The translations under genes and the position numbers were made by a program. Positions 20,535 to 30,840 of a stretch of DNA of 64,000 nucleotides are shown here, piece after piece. Origin of the DNA: Pseudomonas lijiangensis (GTDB lineage Bacteria; Pseudomonadota; Gammaproteobacteria; Pseudomonadales; Pseudomonadaceae); contig NZ_CP076668.1 of NCBI RefSeq assembly GCF_018968705.1, forward strand, positions 3,979,001 to 4,043,000, in the 5' to 3' direction. The first letter of the stretch is position 1. Every line of letters starts with the position of its first letter. Below the pieces are notes generated by a model. The model was not told where the DNA came from and did no database searches. It worked only from the letters and a program-made list of their open reading frames with translations.

Positions 20535-21473
20535 TCAGGCCAGTGCCGCACGAGCGGCGGCAAAGGCGTCCGGGGTATCCAGGTTGTAGGTAATCACGCC
20601 TTCGGCGCAACGCTTGTTCAGACCAGCCAATACCTTGCCCGGCCCACATTCCACCAACTGGGTCGCACCATGGCTCGCCAGGCTCTGGATGGATTCCACC
20701 CAGCGTACCGGCTTGTACAACTGCTCCAGCAGATCGCGCTTGAGCGTAGCCAGATCGTTCACGGCAGCGGCGCTGACATTCTGCACCAGCGATATGACAG
20801 GCGCTTGCCACTCGATAGCCTCGATGGACTCGGCAAAGCGCTCGGCCGCCGGACGCATCAGCTCACAGTGGGAAGGAACGCTGACCGGCAAAGGCAATGC
20901 ACGTTTTGCGCCACGGGCCTTGCACAGCTCCATTGCACGCTTCACAGCCTCGGCGGCACCGGCAATGACGACCTGGCCCGGCGAGTTGAAATTCACGGCA
21001 CTGACCACTTCGCCCTGCGCAGCTTCGGCGCAGGCAGCGATGACATCGGCATCGTCCAGACCCAGGATGGCAGCCATGCCGCCCTGACCGGCCGGAACCG
21101 CTTCCTGCATCAGTTGGCCGCGACGCTCCACCAGCTTGACCGCATCGGCAAGACTGAGGCTCTGCGCAGCAACCAGTGCACTGTATTCGCCCAGGCTGTG
21201 ACCGGCCACGAACGCCGGAACCGCACCACCTTCGGCCAGCCACACATGCCACAGGGCAATGGACGCCGTCAGAATGGCAGGCTGGGTCTTGTCGGTCTGG
21301 TTGAGAGACTCGACCGGACCTTGCTGGGTCAGTGCCCAGAGGTCATAGCCCAGGGCATCGGATGCCTGTTCAAAAGTGTCGAGGATCAACGGATGCTGTG
21401 CGCCCTGCTCGGCGAGCATGCCGAGCGATTGCGATCCTTGACCCGGAAAGACGAATGCGAGGGATGCAGACAT
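20535..21473 (-). CDS. fabD: Malonyl-CoA:ACP transacylase
   Basis: I start at MSASLAFVFPGQGSQSLGM (312 aa); the longer reading adds 22 residues with no family match. The nucleophile Ser lies in GHSLGEYSALVAA and the partner His in PVSVPSHCELM. FabD loads malonyl groups on ACP. It is 15 bp before fabG and downstream of plsX. Confidence 0.97.
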   Translation of the reverse strand: MSASLAFVFPGQGSQSLGMLAEQGAQHPLILDTFEQASDALGYDLWALTQQGPVESLNQTDKTQPAILTASIALWHVWLAEGGAVPAFVAGHSLGEYSALVAAQSLSLADAVKLVERRGQLMQEAVPAGQGGMAAILGLDDADVIAACAEAAQGEVVSAVNFNSPGQVVIAGAAEAVKRAMELCKARGAKRALPLPVSVPSHCELMRPAAERFAESIEAIEWQAPVISLVQNVSAAAVNDLATLKRDLLEQLYKPVRWVESIQSLASHGATQLVECGPGKVLAGLNKRCAEGVITYNLDTPDAFAAARAALA

Positions 21474-21590
21474 GTAACAGGCCCCTGAATTGTTGTCGTC
21501 GAAAATAGGCGTCCGGGCATGCCGAACGCAGGAATTCAAATTTGCATGACTGCACGTTTGGATGACTGGCCAGTCAATTGCGTCACATTT

Positions 21591-22613
21591 TCAGGAATCA
21601 CTACTTTGCAGTAACACTTCAAGCCGCCCGCGCAGGCGTTGCGGCAGGTTTTCCCGAACCTCGATCAGCGCCCGCCGGATCGCACTCTCGAACCCCTGGG
21701 CGCTCGCCGAACCATGACTCTTGACCACAATGCCCTGCAAACCCAGCAGGCTTGCGCCGTTGTGCCTTGCAGGCGCCAGCTCGGCCTGCAGACGCCTCAA
21801 CAAGGGCATCGCCAGAACCCCGACCGCCTTGGCCATCAGATTGCGCCTGAACAGCTCATCCATTCGCGCAACAATCATGGTCGCCAGCCCTTCGCTGGAC
21901 TTGAGCAGCACATTGCCGACAAAACCGTCACAGACCACCACATCCGCCTCGCCGCGATACAGGCCATCACCCTCGACGAAACCGATGTAGTTGATTCCTC
22001 TGGCTGCCTGCAACAAGACGGCAGCCTGCTTCACCTGCTGATTGCCCTTGATGTCCTCGGTGCCGACATTGAGCAAGGCAACCCTGGGATTCACAACCCC
22101 GAGCGCCTCCGCCGTGACCGCACCCATGACCGCGAACTGATAGAGAGCCTCGGCCGAACAATCGACATTGGCCCCCAGATCCAGCAACTGACAATAGCCG
22201 CTGCGCGTGGGAATGGCGGCGACCATTGCCGGCCTGTCGATACCCGGCAAGGTCTTGAGCACAAGACGCGACAACGCCATCAATGCACCGGTATTGCCTG
22301 CACTGACACAGGCCTGAGCCTGACCGTCAGCCACAAGTCCGAGGGCCACGCGCATCGAGGAATCAGGCTTGCCACGCAATGCCTGGGACGGACGCTCATC
22401 CATGGTGACCACTTCACTTGCATGAACAATATGCAGGCGCGAGCGATCCACACCGGAATGGCGGGCGATCAGTTCTTCAATCAAGGGAGCTTGGCCGACA
22501 AGGGCCAGATGAAGCGAGGGCGTAGCAGTCAGGCACGCGAGGCTTGCCTGAACAATGTTGCGGGGACCGAAGTCCCCGCCCATTGCGTCGATCGCAATGA
22601 TCGGAGCGGACAA
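21591..22613 (-). CDS. plsX: Phosphate acyltransferase PlsX
   Basis: This 340-residue protein opens with [13 protein letters not shown] and carries [12 protein letters not shown] and [17 protein letters not shown], all diagnostic for PlsX. It forms acyl-phosphate from acyl-ACP for phospholipid synthesis. It starts 4 bp after the rpmF stop, the conserved rpmF-plsX-fabD link between ribosome and lipid synthesis. Confidence 0.97.
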   Translation of the reverse strand: MSAPIIAIDAMGGDFGPRNIVQASLACLTATPSLHLALVGQAPLIEELIARHSGVDRSRLHIVHASEVVTMDERPSQALRGKPDSSMRVALGLVADGQAQACVSAGNTGALMALSRLVLKTLPGIDRPAMVAAIPTRSGYCQLLDLGANVDCSAEALYQFAVMGAVTAEALGVVNPRVALLNVGTEDIKGNQQVKQAAVLLQAARGINYIGFVEGDGLYRGEADVVVCDGFVGNVLLKSSEGLATMIVARMDELFRRNLMAKAVGVLAMPLLRRLQAELAPARHNGASLLGLQGIVVKSHGSASAQGFESAIRRALIEVRENLPQRLRGRLEVLLQSSDS

Positions 22614-22617
22614 GAAA

Positions 22618-22800
22618 TTACTCGTCAGCGCCCTTGTCGATCACTTTACGGCCACGGTATACGCCTTCTGGCGATACGTGGTGACGCAGGTGAACTTCAC
22701 CAGTGGTCTTTTCTACGGACAGAGTGCTTGCCTCAAGAGCGTCGTGCGAACGACGCATGTCACGGGCAGAGCGGGATTTTTTGTTCTGCTGAACAGCCAT
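22618..22800 (-). CDS. rpmF: 50S ribosomal protein L32
   Basis: A 60-residue basic protein beginning [20 protein letters not shown], the bL32 signature. The zinc-binding cysteines of some L32 forms are absent here, as usual in this genus. It is 12 bp downstream of the YceD gene. Confidence 0.97.
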
Positions 22801-22812
22801 AATGATTAACTC

Positions 22813-23340
22813 CTAAACGTTTGGGTCACGCTTTAACTGCGCCAATACACTGAACGGGTTGGACCGCGTTACCTCGTCCACGCTCGGTTCGGGCTCATCG
22901 AGACCCGCCGGTTGCTGGCATTCTTCCGGATGATGAGCAGGCACAATCGGCAAGGCGAGCAAAAGCTCCTCCTCGATCAATGCCAGCAGATCCAATGGAT
23001 CTTCGCCCAGTTCCAGCACGTCATAACCTTTCGGTAACGACTGGGTATTCGCACCCTCCTTCACCACCGCGTAACTGCACTCGCTGTGGATCGGCAGGGT
23101 GACCAGCTCAAGACAACGCTGGCAAACCATCTTGACCGAGACGTCGATGGAACTGTGGATAACCACAGACCGGCGCTCGTCACGCTCAAAAACGAATTTA
23201 GCCTGCACCGTACCGACATCGTCGGAAAGCGGGTCGCAGAGTCTCTCCAAATCGGCCAGAAGCACTTCACCTTGAAGGGTAGTGCCACGATCAGCCAATT
23301 TGCGCGGGTCAACGTGAGGTGGAATCGGGTCATTCAACAT
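22813..23340 (-). CDS. yceD: YceD family (DUF177) protein
   Basis: The 175-residue protein has the DUF177 core with the CxxC pair in VKMVCQRCLELVTLPI and a C-terminal NPFSVLAQLK. It is cotranscribed with rpmF in most bacteria and is implicated in 23S rRNA accumulation. Divergent from maf across about 100 bp, where both promoters must lie. Confidence 0.93.
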   Translation of the reverse strand: MLNDPIPPHVDPRKLADRGTTLQGEVLLADLERLCDPLSDDVGTVQAKFVFERDERRSVVIHSSIDVSVKMVCQRCLELVTLPIHSECSYAVVKEGANTQSLPKGYDVLELGEDPLDLLALIEEELLLALPIVPAHHPEECQQPAGLDEPEPSVDEVTRSNPFSVLAQLKRDPNV

Positions 23341-23446
23341 AGGCGCAGCATTCTAGGGATGCCCCCTTGGCATGTCAAAGGAAATTCAGGCCTGTTCGCA
23401 ACTCAGGCCTCTCATTAGAATCGACGCTCAGCCCAAGGAGAACCGT

Positions 23447-24025
23447 ATGCCATCCCTGCTTCTCGCCTCCAGCTCCCCTTATCGCCGTGAACTGCTGGGT
23501 CGCCTGCGCCTGCCATTCGTCTGCAAATCGCCGGATATCGACGAAAGCCGTCACCCAGAAGAGAGCGCAATCGACCTTGTGCAGCGTCTCGCCCGGGAAA
23601 AGGCACAGGCACTTGCCAGCGAATATCAGGACCACCTGATCATCGGCTCCGACCAGGTTGCCGTACTCGGCGACCGGATTCTGGGCAAGCCTCACACCTT
23701 CGAGCGCGCTCTGGAACAACTGTCAGCCGCCAGCGGTACCACCGTCACCTTCCTGACAGGCCTGGCCCTGCTCAACAGCAGAACCGGCCACTGCCAGATC
23801 GACTACGTGCCCTTCAGCGTCCACATGCGCAATCTGGACCAGGCCAGCATCGAGCGTTACCTGCACGCCGAACAACCTTTCGACTGCGCAGGCAGCTTCA
23901 AGGCCGAAGGGCTTGGGGTGAGCCTGTTTCGCAGCACCGAGGGCAGCGACGCCACCAGCCTGATCGGCCTGCCACTGATTCGTCTGGTGGACATGCTTAT
24001 AAATGAAGGCGTGAGCATTCCCTGA
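23447..24025 (+). CDS. Maf/YceF family nucleotide pyrophosphatase
   Basis: I start at MPSLLLASSSPYRREL (192 aa), preceded by AAGGAG 8 bp upstream. Motifs SSSPYRRELLGRL, PDIDES, REKAQALA and the IGSDQVAV catalytic Asp region are intact. Proteins beside rpmF-yceD belong to the YceF subgroup, which hydrolyses m7GTP and so clears a non-canonical nucleotide. Confidence 0.92.
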   Translation: MPSLLLASSSPYRRELLGRLRLPFVCKSPDIDESRHPEESAIDLVQRLAREKAQALASEYQDHLIIGSDQVAVLGDRILGKPHTFERALEQLSAASGTTVTFLTGLALLNSRTGHCQIDYVPFSVHMRNLDQASIERYLHAEQPFDCAGSFKAEGLGVSLFRSTEGSDATSLIGLPLIRLVDMLINEGVSIP

Positions 24026-24088
24026 TGCCAGAAACAGACAACCCGACCACAGACCTAATACCGGTCAGCCAAGGCGACAAATCACTTT

Positions 24089-24176
24089 GTGGGAGGCAGC
24101 TTGCTGGCGACTTTAACGGACAGACGCAGAATATCTGTCAGTTTTCAGGTCTTTTCGCCAGCAAGCTGCCTCCCAC
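24089..24176. repeat. REPIN-like palindromic doublet, family A copy 2
   Basis: It has the same 20-bp arms as the copy at 11318-11406 but its interior is in reverse orientation (CAGACGCAGAATATCTGTC). It lies between the convergent maf and sppA genes, and its hairpin may end both transcripts. Confidence 0.9.
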
Positions 24177-24242
24177 AAGTCTTGTCTGACCTTAACCGAT
24201 CAACATTACGACCAGTGGTCGGGTTGCTTGGTAAACCAGGGA

Positions 24243-25244
24243 TCAGCGCAACGTCGGCCCGTTGAAGCCAGCCCACATTGCAATCCGCTCCGCGATACTG
24301 GCGCCCAGCTTCTTGGAGAACCGGTCAAAAGGTGACTCCTGAATGGTGTAGTCGACGATCTCCTTCTCACCAATCACTTCACGCGCTACATAGCTGGAAC
24401 TGCCGAGGCCGTCGATCAGACCCAGCGCCAGTGCCTGCTCGCCGGTCCAGACCAGCCCCGAGAACAGCTCGGGATGATCCTTGTCCTTCAGGCGATCGCC
24501 ACGACCCTGCTTGACGCTGGCAATGAACTGACGATGCGTCGTGTCCAGCACGCTCTGCCAGAACTGCGTTTCGTCAGCTTTCTGTGGCTGGAACGGATCA
24601 AGAAACGCCTTGTGCTCGCCCGAGGTATAGGTCCGACGATCCACACCCAGCTTTTCCATGGTCCCGACAAAACCGAAACCGGCTGCCGTCACACCAATGG
24701 AGCCCACCAGACTGGCCTTGTCGGCGTAAATCTGGTCAGCGGCACTGGCAATGTAATAGGCACCCGAAGCACCCAGATCGGTAATCACCGCATACACCTT
24801 GATATTCGGCTTCTCGGCGCGCAGACGACGGATTTCGTCATAGACATAACCCGACTGCACAGGACTGCCGCCCGGGCTGTTGATGCGCAGGATCACGCCC
24901 CTGGTCTTGGAGTCCTCAAAAGCGGTGCGCAGGCTGCCGACAATATTGTCGGCACTGGCCGGCTCCTTGTCCGCGATCATGCCCTGCACTTCGATCAGTG
25001 CGGTGTGGCTTGCGCTGCGCGAAGCGCTTTTTTCCATATCCAGCAGCGGCGTGAACAGCAGCAACATGCTGAACAGATAGGCAAAGGTCAGAAATTTGAA
25101 GAAGATGCCCCAGCGACGCGCTCGACGCTGCTCCTGAACACCCGCCAGCAGCGTCTTCTCCAGCAGCTTCCAGCTTTTTGCATCTTCCTTGCCAGCGGCG
25201 TCATCCGCTTTTTGCGAGGCAGGCGCTTTCCATTCGTCAGACAT
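24243..25244 (-). CDS. sppA: Signal peptide peptidase SppA, short form (S49)
   Basis: This 333-residue protein has one membrane helix at about residues 46-64 and a single S49 domain. The Ser nucleophile is in LGASGAYYIASAADQ and the probable Lys base is in YADKASLVGSIGV, followed by NSPGGSPVQSG upstream. It degrades cleaved signal peptides in the membrane. Being a single-domain form it probably works as an octamer like the Bacillus enzyme. Confidence 0.93.
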   Translation of the reverse strand: MSDEWKAPASQKADDAAGKEDAKSWKLLEKTLLAGVQEQRRARRWGIFFKFLTFAYLFSMLLLFTPLLDMEKSASRSASHTALIEVQGMIADKEPASADNIVGSLRTAFEDSKTRGVILRINSPGGSPVQSGYVYDEIRRLRAEKPNIKVYAVITDLGASGAYYIASAADQIYADKASLVGSIGVTAAGFGFVGTMEKLGVDRRTYTSGEHKAFLDPFQPQKADETQFWQSVLDTTHRQFIASVKQGRGDRLKDKDHPELFSGLVWTGEQALALGLIDGLGSSSYVAREVIGEKEIVDYTIQESPFDRFSKKLGASIAERIAMWAGFNGPTLR

Positions 25245-25269
25245 ATCTCACTCACTCCAACCGCAAAGA

Positions 25270-25932
25270 CTAAACGCCACGCCCACTCAACCAGGTGCGC
25301 AACTCAGGAAAATTATCAATGGACAGGCGCGGCTGAAATTCGCGCAACGAAGCCATGGACTGAGCACCATAACCGACCGCCACCGAATCCATGCCAGCGT
25401 TACGTGCCATCAGCAGATCGAAGGACGAATCACCTACCATCAGCGAGCGCTCGGGACTCACGCCACAATGAGCCATGATCTCATGCAACATCAACGGGTC
25501 AGGCTTGCTGGCGGTTTCGTCGGCAGCCCGGGTGATATCGAAGTAATCCAGCCAGTCATTGGACTTCAGGACCCGATCAAGACCGCGACGCGCCTTGCCC
25601 GTGGCAACGGCAATGCGATAGCCCTCCTCGCGAAAGGCCTCGATGGACTCGCGCACACCGGCAAACAGAGGCGACGGCACCTTGTCCATTTCCATGTAGC
25701 TGTCGGCATAGCGCTGGCGAAACTCGAGCAGATCGCTCGGCGTGATGTGCGGGTAGAGCGTACGAATCGCCTCCGGCAAGCCAAGGCCGATAATGCCCTT
25801 GATTGCCGGATCGTCACGAACCTCCATACCGCCCTGCTCTGCCGCCGTACGCATGGCCTGGACGATACGACCGACCGAATCGGCCAACGTACCGTCCCAA
25901 TCGAAAATCAGCAGATCATAATCACGACGCAC
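25270..25932 (-). CDS. HAD-IA family hydrolase, phosphoglycolate phosphatase-like
   Basis: The 220-residue protein has all HAD motifs: [14 protein letters not shown] (nucleophile Asp), [18 protein letters not shown] and [12 protein letters not shown]. The cap is of the alpha-helical C1 type. The substrate is not defined by sequence; phosphoglycolate and nucleotide phosphates are usual. It overlaps the rluC end by 11 bp. Confidence 0.9.
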   Translation of the reverse strand: MRRDYDLLIFDWDGTLADSVGRIVQAMRTAAEQGGMEVRDDPAIKGIIGLGLPEAIRTLYPHITPSDLLEFRQRYADSYMEMDKVPSPLFAGVRESIEAFREEGYRIAVATGKARRGLDRVLKSNDWLDYFDITRAADETASKPDPLMLHEIMAHCGVSPERSLMVGDSSFDLLMARNAGMDSVAVGYGAQSMASLREFQPRLSIDNFPELRTWLSGRGV

Positions 25933-26878
25933 TCAAACGCTCCACGGTCTTGGCCCACATCTCATCGACCGGGGCCTGCAACTTCAGTTCGCCACCATCT
26001 GGCAATGGCACGGTAAGCATATAGGCATGCAGGAACAGGCGCTTGCCGCCCAGGTCGCGAATCTCGCGACTGAAATCTTCATCGCCATACTTGGTATCGC
26101 CGGCAATCGAATGCCCGGCATGCAATGTGTGAACACGAATCTGGTGGGTACGCCCCGTGACAGGCTTGGCCTCGACCATGGTCGCGAAATCACCGAAACG
26201 GCGCAGGACCTTGAAAATCGTCAGGGCCTCCTTGCCTTCGTCATTGACCTCGACCATGCGCTCACCGGAACGCAGGTTGCTTTTGAGCAATGGCGCATTG
26301 ACCTGTTTCTGGGCGGTCGCCCAGTGCCCGCGAACCAGCGCCATGTAGCGTTTGTCGACACCGTCGCCACGCAAGGCAGCGTGCAGGTGGCGCAACATGC
26401 TGCGCTTCTTGGCGATCATCAGCAGACCGGAAGTGTCGCGGTCCAGCCTGTGTACAAGCTCAAGCTCCTTGGCATCGGGCCGCAACTGGCGAAAGGCTTC
26501 GATGACACCGAAACTCAGGCCGCTACCGCCATGCACGGCAATGCCGGCCGGCTTGTTGAGCACGATCAGGGCCTTGTCTTCATAGACAATGGCCGCCTCG
26601 AGGCGCTGCAAAAGACCTTGTGCAACCGGTACCGGCTCATCACGCTCAGGCACACGCACAGGCGGAACGCGCACGATGTCGCCCGCCTGCAACTTGTACT
26701 CGGGCTTGATCCGCCCCTTGTTCACACGCACTTCGCCTTTGCGCAAAATGCGGTAAATCAAGGTCTTGGGCACACCCTTGAGATAAGTGATCAGAAAGTT
26801 ATCGATGCGTTGACCGGCAAGTTCCGGGGCAACCTCTACCAGCTGAACGCCGGGGGTTGGGGGGGCAATATTCGTCAT
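25922..26878 (-). CDS. rluC: 23S rRNA pseudouridine(955/2504/2580) synthase
   Basis: I start at [16 protein letters not shown] (318 aa). An S4 RNA-binding domain ([19 protein letters not shown]) precedes the RluA-type catalytic domain, with the nucleophile Asp in [16 protein letters not shown] and the C-terminal [14 protein letters not shown]. It is divergent from rne, as in many gammaproteobacteria, where the pair helps to fix the RluC assignment. Confidence 0.94.
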   Translation of the reverse strand: MTNIAPPTPGVQLVEVAPELAGQRIDNFLITYLKGVPKTLIYRILRKGEVRVNKGRIKPEYKLQAGDIVRVPPVRVPERDEPVPVAQGLLQRLEAAIVYEDKALIVLNKPAGIAVHGGSGLSFGVIEAFRQLRPDAKELELVHRLDRDTSGLLMIAKKRSMLRHLHAALRGDGVDKRYMALVRGHWATAQKQVNAPLLKSNLRSGERMVEVNDEGKEALTIFKVLRRFGDFATMVEAKPVTGRTHQIRVHTLHAGHSIAGDTKYGDEDFSREIRDLGGKRLFLHAYMLTVPLPDGGELKLQAPVDEMWAKTVERLSAS

Positions 26879-26907
26879 GCGGCAAATCATAACAATTTTT
26901 TATGGAT

Positions 26908-26936
26908 TTGAAGCACTTAATGATTGCTGCTATAGT
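26908..26936 (+). promoter_or_regulatory. Putative sigma-70 promoter of rne
   Basis: TTGAAG (26908-26913) and TATAGT (26931-26936) are spaced by exactly 17 bp in an AT-rich stretch just before the GC-rich leader. The predicted start is near 26943, about 650 nt upstream of the rne ATG. Confidence 0.75.
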
Positions 26937-26942
26937 CGCGAA

Positions 26943-27591
26943 CGCCGCCAAAAGCGGCCGGACAGCGGACAAACGGTTGACAACCGGCCCTGACCAACGC
27001 AATTCACGAGGACGGGAGGCCGTCCTACGAGGCGTTCGGTGACAACGGAGCACGCTGGAAACGTAACGAGCGCAGGTGACATGAGGCCTGAAACACGCCA
27101 GATCGCAGAGCAACCACTCGCCTTCCGCGCGCACAATTCACGGCCAGTTCACAAAGTGCAGTCGCTTCCAGACGCTACGAGCGAATGTTTCGGGAACAAC
27201 GCCTCAAGCAATGATGCGCGAACTTCCCCTAGAAGCTCGCGGTAAATGCCAACCCGCTGCGGATTCTGCGCACGGCAGCACCCGAATTATCAGGGATACG
27301 TGTAGGGTGGAGATGCACAACCATCGGACTGTGTAGCACAAGGCTTGTTCTAGACGCTTCATCTCGTCCGCTACCGATGGTCGATTCCTCCTCCTGACAA
27401 AGTTTTTGCTGTAAAGGGTGCCTTTTGTCACCCCAGCAAACAGGAAACGTCGTCGCGACTCTTCGATTCCTTATCGAGAACATCGCTAGACAATGGAGTG
27501 TCCACACACTCTTGACGCGCCCTGACACCGACCGTGAGAAGTCGTGTGTGCCGAACGCCGTTTCCGGCAGCCCGGAAACCGACGGTACTAC
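26943..27591 (+). promoter_or_regulatory. Long structured 5' leader of rne
   Basis: About 650 bp with no credible gene lies between the rne promoter and start. It contains hairpins such as AGGACGG-GAGG-CCGTCCT (27009-27026). RNase E is known to control its own mRNA through the 5' UTR, and a leader structure class upstream of rne (rne-II) has been described in Pseudomonadales. I infer that this leader has that role. Confidence 0.6.
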
Positions 27592-30500
27592 ATGAAAAGA
27601 ATGCTGATTAACGCAACTCAACCCGAAGAGTTGCGTGTTGCTCTGGTAGACGGCCAGCGCCTCTACGACCTGGACATCGAGTCCGGTGCACGCGAGCAGA
27701 AGAAGGCCAATATCTATAAAGGCCGGATCACCCGCATCGAGCCAAGCCTGGAGGCTGCCTTTGTCGATTTCGGCTCTGAGCGCCACGGCTTCCTGCCCCT
27801 CAAGGAAATCTCCCGCGAATACTTCAAGAAGTCTCCTGAAGGCCGCGTGAACATCAAGGACGTCCTGAGCGAAGGCCAGGAAGTCATCGTCCAGGTCGAA
27901 AAGGAAGAACGTGGCAACAAGGGCGCAGCCCTGACCACCTTCATCAGCCTGGCTGGCCGCTATCTGGTCCTGATGCCCAACAACCCGCGTGCCGGTGGCA
28001 TTTCGCGCCGCATCGAAGGCGAAGAGCGCAACGAACTGCGTGAAGCCCTCAACGGTCTGATCGCACCTGCCGACATGGGCCTGATCGTTCGCACTGCCGG
28101 CCTCGGCCGCAGCAGCGAAGAAATGCAGTGGGACCTCGACTACCTGCTGCAACTCTGGACCGCCATCAAGGAAGCGTCCCAGGATCGTGCCGCGCCCTTC
28201 CTGATCTACCAGGAAAGCAACGTCATCATCCGCGCCATCCGCGACTACCTGCGCCAGGACATCGGTGAAGTCCTGATCGACAGCATCGAAGCCCAGGAAG
28301 AAGCCCTGACCTTCATCCGTCAGGTGATGCCGCAGTACGCCAGCAAGATCAAGCTGTACGAAGACAGCGTTCCGCTGTTCAACCGCTTCCAGATCGAAAG
28401 CCAGATCGAAACCGCCTTCCAGCGCGTCGTCGAACTGCCTTCCGGCGGCTCCATCGTCATCGATCCGACCGAAGCCCTGGTGTCCATCGACATCAACTCG
28501 GCGCGCGCCACCAAAGGCAGCGACATCGAAGAAACCGCCCTGCAGACCAACCTCGAAGCAGCCGAAGAAATCGCCCGTCAGTTGCGCCTGCGCGACATCG
28601 GCGGCCTGATCGTCATCGACTTCATCGACATGACCCCTGCCAAGAACCAGCGCGCCGTGGAAGAGAAAGTCCGCGAAAGCCTGGAAGCTGACCGCGCCCG
28701 CGTTCAGGTCGGTCGCATCTCGCGCTTCGGTCTGCTGGAAATGTCCCGTCAGCGCCTGCGCCCTTCCCTGGGTGAAAGCAGCGGCATCGTCTGCCCGCGC
28801 TGCAACGGCACCGGCATCATCCGTGACGTCGAGTCCCTGTCGCTGGCTATCCTGCGCCTGATCGAAGAAGAAGCCCTGAAAGACCGTACTGCCGAAGTAC
28901 GCGCCCAGGTGCCGATCCCGGTCGCGGCCTTCCTGCTCAACGAAAAACGCAACTCGATCACCAAGATCGAACTGCGCACTCGCGCCCGCATCATCATCCT
29001 GCCGAACGATCATCTGGAAACGCCGCACTTCGAAGTCCAGCGTTTGCGCGATGACAGCCCGGAAGCGCACAACAACCAGACCAGCTACGAAATCGCCGCT
29101 GCCGCTGCCGAAGTGGAAGAAATGGCACCGCAAGCTGCTGCCACCCGCACCCTGGTTCGCCAGGAAGCGGCGGTCAAGACCGCACCAGCCCGCGCCAACG
29201 CACCGGTTCCAGCCCAGGCTGCCGCTCCGGTTGCAGCACCTGTCGCTCACGAGCCAAGCCTGTTCAAGGGCCTGGTGAAATCCCTGGTGAGCCTGTTCGC
29301 CACCAAGGAAGAGCCTGCTGCACCGGTTGTCGTGGAAAAACCGGCCACCGAGCGCCCTGCCCGCAACGAAGAGCGTCGCAACGGTCGTCAACAGAGCCGT
29401 GGCCGCAACAACCGCCGCGACGAAGAGCGCAAGCCGCGTGAAGAACGCGCACCTCGCGAAGAGCGTGCCGAGCGCGCCCCACGCGAAGAACGTGCTCCTC
29501 GTGAAGAGCGCGCTCCACGCGAACCTCGTGAAGTCCGTGACGATTCGGCTCCACGTGAAGAGCGTCCGGCTCGCGCACCACGCGAAGAACGCGCACCTCG
29601 TGAGCGCAAGCCACGCGAAGCACGTGAAGACCGTCCGGTACGTGAACTGCGCGAACCTCTGGATGCAGCGCCAGCCGCCGCCCGTGAAGAACGCCCTGAG
29701 CGCGCTCCACGTGAAGAACGCCAGCCACGCCAGCCTCGTGAAGAGCGTCAGCCACGCGAAGAGCAGGCCGCAGCAGCGGTCAGCGAAGAAGAGTTGCTGA
29801 ACAACGAAGAACTGGCCAGCGAAGAGAACCAGGAAGGCAGCGAAGGCGAACGCCCTCGTCGTCGCTCCCGCGGTCAGCGCCGTCGCAGCAATCGTCGTGA
29901 GCGTCAGCGTGACGCCAACGGCAATGTGATCGAAGGCTCCGAAGAAAACGAAGGCAATGACGATGCAGCTCAGGTCGTGACTGCTGCGGTCGCTGCTGGC
30001 GTAATCAGTGCTCCGGCCGAGGCGCAAGCCAACCGTCAGGCAGAAATCGCCAACGCAACCACTGAAACACCTGCCGAGACAACTGCCGAAGAAGCACCGG
30101 CACCTGTTGTCGAAGCACCTGCTACCGAAGCCCAGCCAGTCGAAGCTCAGGTTGTAGAGGCCCCGGCCGTTGAAGCACCTGTTGCCGAAACTGCTGTAAA
30201 AGCCGAAGCAGCGCCTGAAGTCGAAGTGCAACCAGCAGCAGTCGAAGCCCCGGTACGTGCGGCCCAGGCTGAACTGTTCGAAGCGCCAAAGGCTGAAAAT
30301 GTCGTGCCGTTCACGCCGACACCAGAGCCGACCCCGGAAGTTGCGGTAGAAGCGCCTGCTGCGGCAGACGTGCCAGCGACCGAGTCCACCGAGCTGCCAG
30401 TGCCTGCACCAGCCGCCGAGCCTGTGCTTGTTCAGGAGGAGCCTGCTCCTTATGCAGCAGCACCACAAGCCGTGGAGCCAGAGCCAGAGCCGGCACCGCA

Positions 30501-30765
30501 AGCAGAGCCTGCTCCTGCCGTAGTCGCTGAAACTCCAGCACTGCCGGTCAGCAGCAATGGTCGTGCACCGAACGACCCACGCGAAGTTCGTCGCCGCAAG
30601 CGCGAGGAAGAAGAGCGTCGTCGCCAGGAAGCTGAACAGGCTGCTGCCAGCAGCACTGAAGCCGCACCTGCCGAAGCGGTAACCGAAGAAAAGGCCGAAG
30701 AAGCCGTTGCTGCACAGCAACAGCCTCAAGCCAAGGAAGAGACTGAGCCTAAACCTCTCGTCTGA
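27592..30765 (+). CDS. rne: Ribonuclease E
   Basis: The start is the ATG of [20 protein letters not shown] (1057 aa). The N-terminal half has the S1 domain (about 35-120), the DNase I-like catalytic core with Asp residues in [11 protein letters not shown] (about 298) and VIDFIDM, and the zinc-link CPRCNGTG (about residue 400), which joins dimers. From about 600 the protein is a disordered scaffold: an Arg/Glu-rich block of PREERA-type repeats (about 605-725), then a long Ala/Pro/Glu region for degradosome partners. It initiates mRNA decay and rRNA/tRNA processing at the inner membrane. Confidence 0.96.
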   Translation: MKRMLINATQPEELRVALVDGQRLYDLDIESGAREQKKANIYKGRITRIEPSLEAAFVDFGSERHGFLPLKEISREYFKKSPEGRVNIKDVLSEGQEVIVQVEKEERGNKGAALTTFISLAGRYLVLMPNNPRAGGISRRIEGEERNELREALNGLIAPADMGLIVRTAGLGRSSEEMQWDLDYLLQLWTAIKEASQDRAAPFLIYQESNVIIRAIRDYLRQDIGEVLIDSIEAQEEALTFIRQVMPQYASKIKLYEDSVPLFNRFQIESQIETAFQRVVELPSGGSIVIDPTEALVSIDINSARATKGSDIEETALQTNLEAAEEIARQLRLRDIGGLIVIDFIDMTPAKNQRAVEEKVRESLEADRARVQVGRISRFGLLEMSRQRLRPSLGESSGIVCPRCNGTGIIRDVESLSLAILRLIEEEALKDRTAEVRAQVPIPVAAFLLNEKRNSITKIELRTRARIIILPNDHLETPHFEVQRLRDDSPEAHNNQTSYEIAAAAAEVEEMAPQAAATRTLVRQEAAVKTAPARANAPVPAQAAAPVAAPVAHEPSLFKGLVKSLVSLFATKEEPAAPVVVEKPATERPARNEERRNGRQQSRGRNNRRDEERKPREERAPREERAERAPREERAPREERAPREPREVRDDSAPREERPARAPREERAPRERKPREAREDRPVRELREPLDAAPAAAREERPERAPREERQPRQPREERQPREEQAAAAVSEEELLNNEELASEENQEGSEGERPRRRSRGQRRRSNRRERQRDANGNVIEGSEENEGNDDAAQVVTAAVAAGVISAPAEAQANRQAEIANATTETPAETTAEEAPAPVVEAPATEAQPVEAQVVEAPAVEAPVAETAVKAEAAPEVEVQPAAVEAPVRAAQAELFEAPKAENVVPFTPTPEPTPEVAVEAPAAADVPATESTELPVPAPAAEPVLVQEEPAPYAAAPQAVEPEPEPAPQAEPAPAVVAETPALPVSSNGRAPNDPREVRRRKREEEERRRQEAEQAAASSTEAAPAEAVTEEKAEEAVAAQQQPQAKEETEPKPLV

Positions 30766-30771
30766 TCCATG

Positions 30772-30808
30772 AAAAAGCCCTACCTGTGTGAGCAGGTAGG
30801 GCTTTTTT
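30772..30808. terminator. Strong bidirectional terminator between rne and murB
   Basis: AAAAAGCCCTACCTG and CAGGTAGGGCTTTTT pair over 15 bp with a 6-nt loop and a T-run on both strands. It can end both rne and the convergent murB transcript. Confidence 0.93.
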
Positions 30809-30840
30809 GTGTCCGCTGTTCAGCGCTGCATCAGGAAACC

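Noticed and set aside
29400..29770. Regular short repeats that could look like a CRISPR-type array
   Set aside because: The repeats are in frame and encode PREERA heptads of RNase E; there are no unique spacers of constant size.
27229..30729. A 1166-codon open frame antisense to rne
   Set aside because: It is a mirror of the GC-rich, Arg/Glu/Ala-biased rne codons; it shows no family motif, is Phe/Cys/Gly-rich in an unnatural way, and rne is certain.
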